Origin: Calonectria ilicicola
Lineage: Eukaryota; Ascomycota; Sordariomycetes; Hypocreales; Nectriaceae
Direction of reading: 5' to 3'
Assembly: GCA_020809705.1 (NCBI GenBank)
Contig: CP085830.1
Location: 2,294,001-2,358,000, forward strand
Length of the DNA stretch: 64,000 nt
Position 1 is the first letter of the stretch; every line of letters starts with the position of its first letter. Of this stretch, positions 12,001-22,606 are shown piece after piece. The notes under the pieces were generated by a model that had not been told where the DNA came from, did not search any database, and saw nothing but the letters and a program-made list of their open reading frames with translations. A program made the position numbers and the translations under genes.

Positions 12001-12716
12001 AGGCCAAGCAAGTTATCAACAGCACTCACACCCCCGACAACTCAGCCTTCAGAGGCCAATCAGTAGAGATGCGCTCAGCCCAGCCCAGAAGCCAGGGGTC
12101 TTCAGAGGTCAGAGGTCCCGCCAGCCTTTTTGCGCGCCCAATTGCCTATCGGTTCGTTTTTTTTTCTTCTTGATCTGCCCACCAACGCACACGCCCCCCA
12201 CTCCCCACTCCCTTTCATATCTCGAAAGCTTGTTGCAACAGATGCCGTCCCGTCCCGGTGCTCGAAGCTGGTGCTTGACTCGCGCCCCCCCTCGGTGTGT
12301 CCTGTGTGGTGTGTGGTGTGTAGAGTGTGCGCGCTGGGGAGTGATTCATCACACACATACAATGCATTGGCCCTTCTTTGGCCCTTCTTTGGCCCCTTGT
12401 CCATTGCGACCCTGTCCATTTTTTTTTCTTTGCTTCTCGAGTGTGAGTCGAAACAAGTACAGGCGTCTTTCGTATATGAAGCTGGGCATGCCCACCGGCT
12501 TCGTTCCTATCCATCTTCCCTATCTTGAATATCCACCTCTCTTGGCACTTGTTGTCCAATTTCACTCCATTTACACATCATCTCTTGTCCATTGCTTGGG
12601 CTCATATAAACCCCTGCTTGCTTTTGTTGCTTAAACTTTTGCAACCAATCCCACATACACCAAACACACAGACATATCAACACCGCCTTTACATACATAC
12701 ACACACAACCACCACC
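9038..12716. other. Large divergent intergenic region (3.7 kb)
   Basis: Separates the starts of the cystinosin-like gene (-) and the F-box/2EXR-like gene (+). No protein-coding gene could be supported; open frames here overlap on both strands and show no recognisable domain. A 12-bp imperfect tandem repeat (CGCYCGCCAGAC units) lies at 10042-10080. The last ~500 bp before 12717 is strongly C/T- and CA-rich, a usual 5' leader character in filamentous fungi. Confidence 0.5.
10042..10080. repeat. Short 12-bp tandem repeat
   Basis: About three copies of a CGCYCGCCAGAC-like unit, the first one shortened to CGCCCAGAC. No function can be assigned. Confidence 0.6.
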
Positions 12717-13349
12717 ATGGCTTTAGAAACTTGCTCCCCATCATCTGCCCACAAGACGGGCTTCATGGACCTCCCTGTCGAAATCCGTCTTAAGGTCTAC
12801 CAACACCTCCTCCACATTCCAGCCTTCGACAAGTATGCGCGCCATCCCACCCCCGAGGACTTTGTCCACGCCAACCTGCTCCTCGCCAACCGCCAGATCA
12901 ATGCCGAAGCAACATCAATGCTCTACAGCGACAACATGTTCGTCGCTCACCCAACCCTGCTCGCCTCCTTTCCCCGCCTCCGCGCCCAGTACGGCCCCGT
13001 CAAGGAGTCGGCCGTCATCCCCCGCATCCGCCGCTTTCACGTTCAAGTCCGCCTAGACATCGACCTGCCCTACGACCGGGACACCGTCACAAAGGCCTTT
13101 AGCGGGATCGACGAACTCGAGATTGACGTCGTCCAGAGCATGTACCTCGGCGTTGGCCACCGCAACTTGCACAAGTTTGAGGGCGTCCGTGGCGTCAAGC
13201 GCATTCACATCACGGGCAGCACAACTGGATTTGACGAGTACATCCAGTGGCTTGAAGGCGTCATGAAGAGCGCGCCAGGCACAGAAGCTGAAGAGTTCCA
13301 TCCTACACAATTTGGCTGGACTGATCGCCTAGCTCACATCCACATCTAA
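12717..13349 (+). CDS. F-box/2EXR-like small protein of unknown function
   Basis: Single-exon frame of 210 aa with no signal peptide or membrane segment. Residues ~16-35 read FMDLPVEIRLKVYQHLLHIP, the F-box-like/2EXR opening typical of large fungal families of uncharacterised proteins. It is followed by ANLLLANRQINAEATSMLYSDNMF, the second element common in these proteins. The ATG at 12717 is in a strong context (CACCACCATGG) after a long CA/CT-rich leader. Whether the N-terminal element really binds Skp1 cannot be told from sequence, and the protein is short for an F-box adaptor with a substrate-binding repeat domain. GC-rich third positions and a clean single frame support a real gene. Substrate and pathway are unknown. 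Confidence 0.8.
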   Translation: MALETCSPSSAHKTGFMDLPVEIRLKVYQHLLHIPAFDKYARHPTPEDFVHANLLLANRQINAEATSMLYSDNMFVAHPTLLASFPRLRAQYGPVKESAVIPRIRRFHVQVRLDIDLPYDRDTVTKAFSGIDELEIDVVQSMYLGVGHRNLHKFEGVRGVKRIHITGSTTGFDEYIQWLEGVMKSAPGTEAEEFHPTQFGWTDRLAHIHI

Positions 13350-14819
13350 AAACAAAAATGTCCACAAAGGGACACTCTTCTTCTTCTCCTCCCTTGGGCG
13401 CATTGCCCTTTCATCGATATCCAATCTTGATTCGAACCGAATCACTCATATATTATTCTTGTCTTTTTTTTGGTTTTTTTTATCTTGTTGTTTTTGAGTA
13501 GAGGCGCAAGGTGCGCTCAAAAAGGTTACGAGTTTGACGAATTATTAGAGCTTTGGACTGCGTTTTGTTGGGATCTGGGCTTTGGCTTTTCTTGTTTTGG
13601 ACTCAGGATTGAAACTACTTTGGCTGGCGTTGGAACTAAGGGCCCGTCGACACAAGAGGACAGGACCATTTTCATTCCTGTGCGTTTTTAGACCAGGCGC
13701 ATTGAGCGTTTGTTGAGAAGGAACGGGAAAGAGAAAAACAAAGTACAATACATGCTGGCAATGGTTAATACTCTATCAGGTAGAGGTAATTGGAATAAAA
13801 CATAGTCAATTTGTTCAATGCTAAACAAGAGCCTCTGTGCCACCTGTTCCCTCGACCGGATCATGCGGGAAGTTGCCGACATTCGGGTATGCCGCGACGA
13901 TCATCTCGCATGATGTGATTTGATGTGATGTGATCCTACCCAAGCACATACAAGATGGGGCAGGGGTGGGTTGCACGATACGGCGGCGGCGCATGGCGAA
14001 ACCGATAACGATCACACAATGCATGCTGTGGCGCAGGGGAGCCAAATGCCTCCACGAAAGGCGACCAATGCTACGACTCTGCTGCAAAGCCACAGAAAAC
14101 ATACCACCCGCCACTTTTTTTTTTCAACATAGACAGAGGAGAGGGCCGGTGAAAGACAACTCCACGCCCGTCTCCATTTTTGTCCCGGAATCAGTACCAA
14201 AGTGGACACTTGCTATAAATGCAACGCTGGAGACAATGTCACAGTCTCATTTCAACAAAATCCAATTCAATTCAACAAAGAAAAAGTGCCAGTCTCTGTA
14301 GCATATATACACGCGCACATACCAATCTCATCGTATAGGGACTTATGTGTCTTATTTAGTCTTCTTTTTTCTACACAAACAAAAGCAGCGCCATCATGCC
14401 CTTTAATGCCCCAGAACGCCGATTCTGATGCAAGTGCAGCGCGATTCTCGGGGTTTCGGAATGCCTTTCTTCACACACGTTCCGTCCTCCGTGACGCCCT
14501 TCCCTTCATCTATTCATTTCTTCTTTCTCTTTGTCTATGGGCGCTTTTTTTCCCAAAGAAATTAGAAGAAAACAGAAACACAACAGCTAAGAGAGAAAAA
14601 GAAAAATTCAAAAAGGAAAGTAATTTGCTCAAACAAGATTTTTTGTTATCATGGACCGAGTTCGATTTCATTTTTTTACCCCGTGGTGGTCCAAGTTCCC
14701 CGTGTTAGCCGGTGCGTGACCGACTTGAGCCGGCGGGTGCAGTCCGGGTGGGCTCACTTCACCCCTCAAAACCATGAGATAGCCGAGCAGCTCCCGAAAA
14801 AATTCACGGAACCACTTCT
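13350..14819. other. Convergent intergenic region
   Basis: Lies between the 3' ends of the F-box/2EXR-like gene (+) and AGC1 (-). T-rich runs just after 13440 and A-rich runs near 14530-14640 could be 3'-end signals. A repeated TGATGTGATTTGATGTGATGTGATC occurs at about 13912-13933. No gene seen. Confidence 0.5.
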
Positions 14820-17067
14820 TTACTGAGCACCACCACCGCCCATAATCTTGGGCAGCGATCGCCAGCCGTGCTCGTTGGGGAGCTTGATCTTGCCAAAGTC
14901 CTCGTCGAGGTCCAGGATGACCTTGAGGGCGTTGCGGCTTCGGCCGTAGGGGCTGTTAGCCAGGTTGGACTCGATCGACTCGGGGATCCTGGAAGGCTCG
15001 GGTGTCTTGAGAGGGTTGGGCAGAGCAGTCTGGAGAACCTCGTACGCGGCGAGTGTGAAACCGAACTGAGGAGAGGATCGGAAGATACGGGCAGGGCCAC
15101 CCTTGAAGAAGGCAGTGAAGCCCTCCTCCTTCCAGATGGTCTTGGCGCAATCTCGTAGGCCGTTGTAAGTGGCCTCACCCTTTCGGGCCTCGACCTGAAG
15201 TCGGGTCTTGATAACATCACAAGGAGTTGTCAAGTAAGCGGCGGGCATACCGGCAATGGCACCTGCAGTCAGGAGCTGCACCACGCTCAACTTGTTAGTA
15301 GCAGACTCGCCAAAGAAGTCTTTCTTCAGGTGGCTGTATGCTGGGAAGTAGATGGCCGAGAAAGGCACATCACGGAGCAGACAGGCTGAGGCACCCTTGT
15401 ACAGACCAACCAAACCCAAGTTTCGCACAATCCACATGGCCGATCGCTTGGGAGTACCCTCAACGGTCTTTGCGACCTCACCCTGAATCTGCAGACGAAT
15501 CTTGACAATCTCAAGAGGGTTGGTGAACACCTGGTACATTGTCAGCACTTCTATTCCATCATTCAGCGTCACAAAATCAAGGTAAAACTTACAACTTGGC
15601 AACCACCGGCACTTCCACCAGCAACCATCTCAGCCCACAGAGGAATGTCGCCCTTCTTGTCAGTGAGAATGCCACGAGCAAGGTCGTTGACAGTCAACTT
15701 AATAGCCTTCTCAGGAGCGACACCAACCAGCTGGGGCAGGACACCAGAGTAGAGACCACGGAAACCCTCATTGCGCACAACCTTCTGGAAGCAGTCGATA
15801 GAGTTCTTGTACAGGCGCTGGCCGGGTTGAGCACCTCGCTGGTTCTGAAGACGGGTCTTGACAAGATCAATGGGGTACACCATGAAGGCACCGAAGGCAC
15901 CAGCAACACTACCAAGAGCAAAGTTGTAAGCGGATGTCGCAATTCCTAGAAGAAGGGAGCCGCTAGCAGCCTTGGCCTTGACAACCTCGGCAGCCTCGTA
16001 AATGGGGTTGCGCCACGAAGCATCCAAGACCTTAGCAAACTCAGACAGGCCTAGGCGGCCCGAGGTCTCATCGAGACCGGCAAAGTGGAACAGGACATCA
16101 GCCTCCATGGGTGTGAAGAGGGAGAATCGGGTGATGGTGGCAGCTTCATTCAGGAACTCGGGACGGGTAATCTTGCCATCCTTGCTCTTGTCAATTGCCC
16201 GGCGCAGGATAAGCTCTACGAGGTCCATCTCTCGAATGACGTTGGTAAAGGCACGGACATTGGCATAGGAAATCTTTGTGCTGTTGGAGATGTTGCACAA
16301 AGTGTGGAGGTTCTGGAGGATGTGATCGGACAGCTTGTGCTTGGAGGTCTCTACGATGATGCGCTCAAAGTCCTCAGGGTTGATGTAGCCATCGCCATCC
16401 TTGTCAAACGACTGAAAGGCCTGTCGGATGCGCTCACCCTGGAGACCGCGCAGCATCTGTGTGAATTGGTTGTAGTCGAGGGTGTGGCGGTTCTTCTTGC
16501 TGCCAATGTAGAGCTTGGCCCACTCAGACTCCCAGTCAAAGGGAATGGTGTTGGGACCCTTGTTGAGCTCGTACAGAGTACGGAAGTCGTCATACTTGAC
16601 TTGGCCGATGCGCTCAACATCGAAGAGGCGGAAGGCAATCTCATACTCGGCATCGGGCTTGTTGAGGAGGTTCTCGAAGACACCCCAGTCGGAGAGGCTC
16701 ACCTTGCCAACGCCCTTGGTGTCTGCGACACGGAAGAGAATTGAGTACTGCTCGCGAGAGATCTTGTGCTGGAGGTGGGGGAGAAGCCATGTTAGTTTGA
16801 CATGCGCAAACAAAAGAACGAAAGGAATATGATATCGGAAGAAGCTGTGCAAGGTGTAGCTCTGGACGGAAGGGTGCGAGGTTGACTCACAAAGTCCTCG
16901 CCCTTGGGGGCGACAGCATCGACAAACTGGTCGAGGCCAAGGTAGAGCTCGCCGCTCTCGTCCTTGACAGCATGAGAGCTGAAGCGGGCCTTGGTCTGGG
17001 CGGAAACCTGGATGGGCTCGGAGACAGCCTCCTTGACGGCCTCTGTGGCCGCAGCGATCTTGGACAT
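14820..17067 (-). CDS. AGC1: Mitochondrial aspartate/glutamate carrier with EF-hands
   Basis: Predicted inner-membrane carrier exchanging aspartate for glutamate, part of the malate-aspartate shuttle, with an N-terminal calcium-sensing domain in the intermembrane space. Exons are 17067-16891, 16768-15593 and 15530-14820 (687 aa); both introns (122 and 62 nt) are phase 0. The N-terminal half has two canonical EF-hand loops, about residues 181-192 ([12 protein letters not shown]) and 252-263 ([12 protein letters not shown]), plus degenerate ones. The C-terminal half has the three mitochondrial-carrier signatures: [10 protein letters not shown] (~358), [10 protein letters not shown] (~456) and [10 protein letters not shown] (~554). 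The splice at residue 451 joins GGCQV to [10 protein letters not shown], matching aralar/citrin continuity. Length is close to the animal aralar/citrin proteins. A Gly-rich tail ends the protein. Calcium control is inferred from family. Confidence 0.95.
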
Positions 17068-20000
17068 ATTTGGGGTCGACCTCGGAGAGGGCTCGGAGGA
17101 GAGGGAATTCGGCGTCGTGGGAGGGGAAGTTTGCAATTGACGACCGGGGCGAGGCAGACGACCGGCTTGGGTGAGTCGAGTAGGAGGGTCGCAATCCGTG
17201 AACCCTTGGAGAAAGGTTGAAGAAGCGGAACGGAGGATTGGAGGGGGAGGGGCGTCGAGTGGCTATAGCCAAGGGGAAAAGGAAACACAAGGCGCAGAGA
17301 GCGACGAAGGAAAAAAGACACAAGGGAGGTGAGGGCAGCCAACAGCACAAGACAAGGCGGGCCACAACACACGCGCAGGCAGGCGAGCAGAGAGAAAATG
17401 GGGGGTATGAAGGAGGAAAAAAAGGACAGGAAGTCCAGAAAGGATAGAAATGCGTCAATTGGAAACCCGTGAGTTCGTAAGGTCTGAGGGTCTGGAGGTC
17501 GACGACATGTGAGGAGCGGCGGAGCGGGCGACCAGAGGGACGAGCCAGTGCCAAATTTTGGCATAAATTTGCTATCGGGGCCGGTGGTTGGCCCGGGGTG
17601 GAACACCTTGAGAAGGTACCTGCCCAGGGCCTGTACCTCATCCAGAAGCAACCACTGTGGGAGTGACTTGTTGTGCGCGCCTCCGGGGGGTGTGGGTGAC
17701 AGGATGGGGGTCACTTGAGCGCGCAATTGGGCGGCTCCCAGTGGCAGAGCGGGAGAAGGGAGGGGGGCGTATGTAGGCGTCCGATGGGCCTCTCGATGCG
17801 TTCCCGGGGGCGGCGGTCAATAATACACAACGAGCGAAAACCGGACCAACGGCAACTTGTTCAACTCGTCGAGAGCAAAAATCACCGCTGCACCACACAG
17901 GTGGTTTCTCAAGATGGGCACACGTTGAACCGCTTGAGGCGCGCACCGCAATACTTGTCTCCATTTGAGTGGGACAGGGGCAAGGGGGCGCCACGGGATA
18001 CCAGATTGTCGTGTGCGAGAGTATATGTGGCGAAAGCTACAAGTGTGCCAGTGCTTCTTCTGGGAGTCTCCCGCTACTTCGTTCCAGCCGCTTTGATATT
18101 GGTTGGTCACCACGGGTGGCAGCATTACTACTGCTGATGAGACCCCATGTCTAGAATAGGAAACCTACAAATTGCCACCATTAAAAAAAAAATTGTAGAA
18201 GGGAAAAAAAAATCATCACCGATGCATCTTCTGGAAGCGTAGCCAATTCCAGGGTTCTCCGTCCTCCGTACGCCGTCTTGTCGCCGGTTCCGTTCCTGTG
18301 GCTGCCAACCCAGCTATCCCAGCTATCTCCACGTGCGGAGGGGCGCGTACCTAGCTAGCTAGCTTGCAAGTCGATGCACGTTCTGTGCATCGCAAAGCAC
18401 GGACAGCGGCATTCCCAAGTACGTGGAGAGGAAGTTGGAGAAGAGGGTCCAGCAATTGATCAGTGCAGAGCAGGTTTGTCGAGAAGTAGAAGGAGGCATT
18501 GGGATCGGGAACCACCAATTTTTTTTTCTCGCATGGACATGTCAGAGTTGGATCGAGTGTGCACAAAACAAGCGCTTGGTCACGGATTCGGTCATGGGCA
18601 TGGGGTGTCAGAGGGTGGGATGCACATGCTGCCAACGCAACACAACCCGTTGCACCGCAAAGAAACTGCAAGATACAGTACCATCCCTCTCCTTGCCAAG
18701 ATGTGTGTCTGTGGATAAATCTTAAAGCATGCCGCAGATACAGGTACAAGATCTCAGCCCAGCCCGGTTTTGGCCTTTTGTCACCTGATCGGCGAAAAAC
18801 CGACTTCACCTTCGTTCGCCTGCTTAGGAAGGAAGGGGAAAAAACACACCCCCTCCTCCCCCCTTTTATTATTATTATTCGTACCATTGTCTAACAAAAT
18901 GGTTCTCGCTCACCACCGGCATCGTCACCGAGCCGGCAAGCAACGCAGAGCGAACGAGGACAAGGGTGTGCGGACCCGCTCCAAGGCTCCGGAGGTTCGG
19001 AGTCGCTAAGCAAGCAAATGCTGACGGGGAGCTTGAATAAGATGCTGGTCATTGCCGCCCAAGAACCACCAAAGGTCGCTCGCCTTACCTACATGGACCA
19101 GGAGAATGCCGTGGGTAGCCAGGCTAAATGTCACGGCCACTGAAGAAGGAAAGGACACGCGGACACAAAGCGCGCAAGGTGAGGTAAGGTGTTTTACCAA
19201 TGCAAATGATAAATTTCCAGAAATCCTAGGGTGTGTGTGGAAGAGCAACCCAGTGGAAGGGGAGAAAAAAAGCGGCGCGCCGATGTTTCGACAGTGAATG
19301 GCGCGCGTGTTCATCAAGGCCCCATAACGATTTCCAACATCCACATCTCCATCCCGCTTCAGCGGCAGCTATTCCTGTCTAGCTCCGGAGACGGTGCAAA
19401 TCGCATTGTCAGGTGGTACCCCTTCTCTCGACCTGTGCCTGTTCTCCAGTGGTCTATACGGACGAGGTCAAGGTAAGCATCCCGGCTGCGACTATCAATT
19501 GCACATTATACAACTGATCAAATGCCCTATGTATGCGCACCTGCATTGCATCCCGCTTACAGGCTTGCGCGATATATCACCTGGGCGCAAGGTGAGAGAG
19601 CAAGCCTGGTCCGCCTCTCAGCTGACACTCACACACGCCCCCCGGCCAGGCGGCTGAGACAAGGTCCCGAGGCATCGTGTATGGAGTTCTGACCTGGCCT
19701 TGCTTGCTCTGATGCCCTGCTGCCCTCTCTCACCCAGGTACTGATGTGCGCGCTGCTCTGCACAGCACTACTTCCGCTGGGCCGTAGCGCTGCGTTCGCG
19801 GTCCCTTGTGAGCCCTTTAATAGCGCTAGCCATGGAAGCCCCCGAAGCCTGGGCCACAAGGTCGTGGTCCCAGTACTCCAATTCCCACCTCGTACAGTAC
19901 GGACTTGTCGCCGTCCCCAACCCCAGAGGGGCAATTTGTACCGTACCCCCAGATTCGCCTACAAGGCAAATTGCAGGTCCCAGTCTTACCTGTCCACGAG

Positions 20001-22606
20001 ACGAGGTACATTGCAAACCACGGGCCACGGGCAGCTGGGGATTCGGCATCACGGAGAAGTGTGCTGCACGACGCTGCGGATCCGGAGTAAACCATCTTCA
20101 CCTTGCTCCTGACCTTGACCTAGTCCCATGTCTGCCACTGCCGCTCTCCCCTTGCTGCGGTCTACCCCAATCGAGAAATGCTGAGTGCCGCAATTGACTC
20201 CCCGAAACATTCAAGAGACAGAGAAAAAATAAACTGGTCACGGGAGGCAATGCAATCTACCCGCAAATTCGCATCACCAGATCTACGCCGCTCACCTTTT
20301 TGTCTCAGGGGTTCCGTAGTTGCAATTCCACATCCCCTCCTCTACTCCAATGGCACTTTCCATCCCTCTCAGCCTCTAAAATTCACCTTATTCCCTTAGT
20401 ATTTTAACTTCCCTCTCCCGCATTCCCCATTTCATGAGTTTGCGGGGATAGAGAGCCCTTGGCTCGCCCTCTGGCTCCTCCCGTGGGGAGGGCAGCGCCA
20501 GACATTCACTAGCTGGCTCGCAACCCAAAAAGCCGCCCCCAGCTACAAGTAAAACGCACGGAGTACATTGAACCATCGGGTGTATACGTACACGCCCCTT
20601 CCGTCAATCCCGGGGGGAGAAGACGCTTGCTTGGCACCAGCACTCCGGAGGGCCGGAAATTCCCGGCGTGGCATTTCGCAGCTAACGCCCGGCTTCCCCA
20701 GAACTACAATTTGGTTTTGCTCACCGTGTGAAACAACAGGGTTGAGATGCGAGCAAAGGTGAGGAGGGTAAATAATGTGGAGGAGGGGGGCCGACACATA
20801 GAATCAACGAGTAAGACAAAAACCCACCATTTTCTGTGCAGACACATCCAAGATTCGACAGATGATGAAGCGGGATGACGAAACCGCTGTGTACAGTATG
20901 AATTGTGTAGATGTCACTAGCAGGGCTTCTGGAAGCCGTCATGTCACTCCCATCAAATCTCGGATCTTTGACGAACGGCTATTTAAAGACTTTGATTTAT
21001 CGGCATTGCATCGCGGCTGCTTTCGTGACCCCTGCCATGTAGATATTACCCAATTGTCCTATCTCACGCCTTTGATATGCTTCTCCTCCCCCTTTGGATA
21101 TAAAGACGGGAAAAAAGCAAAGAGAAAGAGCAAAAAAAAAAAAAGCAAAAAAAAGGAACCTGCACCCTCCTGGGGCCGGAAAAGGCCCGTCCGAACATGC
21201 GAGGGCTGCTTTTTTTTTTTTTCGAACGACGGTGTGGTGCGTGGGACCGGCGCGGCAGAGTGACTTCCTTCGAGGGCCCCTGCGCTGGCTGCTGTCCACC
21301 TTTGACTCACTGCAGAAGCCCTTCCCCAAGTCCCGGCCCCGAAGACGGCGGCGGCGGCTAGGTTGCGATGCATGGCATGTTGTGTCGGCGTCTCCCCTCC
21401 GCCACTGCTTTTTTGTTCTCTGCTAGCCGATGATGCCATGCACCTACAGGCGGGCGGCTTCACAACCCTGGCTATGCGGAGTAGCTGACAAAATTATTCG
21501 CATACTTGCAAACGCAATTGATCCATATGATTGGAGCTTCTAGTAGCCGCACCAACAAGTGTCTATAAAAATGCAAATAGCCCACTCAACATGGGTCCGG
21601 AATAAATTTCATACACGCCCAGAGCTGGCAGTTTGTTGCTAGCACGGATATACCCGCCCGTGGCAAAGCTTTCGCAATGGCACTGGCGTCCTTCACCCAG
21701 CTATGCACGCACAATCAAGCATCCTCTCCAGTTATGAGCCACGATTGATTAGTTCCAATACACACCCGCCCTTGACCGGGGCCACTCCAACCAACCCAGA
21801 GAGAGCCAAAAGCCGCCCAGTCCCCAAACACCCCGAACCCCCACTCCCCACGGATCCCTCTGCCTAATCCATGATCCCGTCCATCCCCAAAGTCGCAAGC
21901 CATCAAACCATCTTGGCGGTCCCTGCACCTAATACGGCAAGCAGCAGGACCATGCATGAGACATGGTCGAGGTGGGTGCGAGTGCGCGCGTGAGCAGATA
22001 TGGTGGCATCCTGATCGCGATTTCCGTGACGCCGAATTCCGAAAAAACACAATAAACCAGCCAGCAAAAAATTGAAATGAAGATGAGATAATGCGAAAGC
22101 CACCCCCAGTCATGATCCTCGTAACGGTCGTCAATCATTATCTGTGTTCCCTCCTCTTTGCCATCCTGGTAAAAGATTCAATGGCAAATGAGGCAAGGTC
22201 CACTATAGTTGGTGTCTTTGCTCCATGACTTCCGATTCAGATCCAGTTCCATCCAGCCACAAGCGATTATTAAAGTAGATTGTTTTGTAAACAGACGTAG
22301 CCTAGCGCAAGAAGCAAGGCAAGTGTAGAGAGCCAATAGGCGAAAGAAGGGTGAAAGCAGGCTTGGTGGCTGGAAAATAGTCGGATATGTTACCGGGCCG
22401 GTGTTGGCAAATGTTTTCGAGGTGAGCCAAAGTAGAATCCCGGCCCGGTACAGGACGGGCCCCGGTGAGCGCCGATAGAGCTAAGACAGAGAGAGCAACT
22501 CAGACACGCAGAATACAGTCACGCGTCGGCGCATGCATGCACCGATTCAGTCGTGTCAAAAATCCAACGTTAGCAAGCTGTCGTAAATTACGAGAGCCCG
22601 AGATAA
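17068..22606. other. Gene-poor region (5.5 kb) between AGC1 and the B-type cyclin
   Basis: Holds the AGC1 promoter on its left and the cyclin 3' UTR on its right. No supported protein gene; reading frames are short and GC-biased with no domain. Features seen: a (CTAG)n-like run at 18351-18364, long A and T tracts around 21128-21155 and 21210-21220, and an 11-bp inverted repeat at 22391-22450. A 69-codon hydrophobic frame at 21929-22138 (-) is noted under findings. Confidence 0.45.
22391..22450. repeat. 11-bp perfect inverted repeat, 38-bp spacer
   Basis: TACCGGGCCGG (22391-22401) is matched exactly by CCGGCCCGGTA (22440-22450). It lies about 160-215 bp beyond the cyclin stop codon, probably in or just past its 3' UTR. 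It could form an RNA stem or hold paired CGG/CCG half-sites. Function unknown. Confidence 0.75.

Noticed and set aside
16085..16744. 219-codon plus-strand frame opposite AGC1
   Set aside because: Antisense shadow of the EF-hand region; no ATG context or family match.
18899..19009. 36-codon His/Arg-rich frame starting ATGGTTCTCGC
   Set aside because: Too short and compositionally biased to support as a gene.
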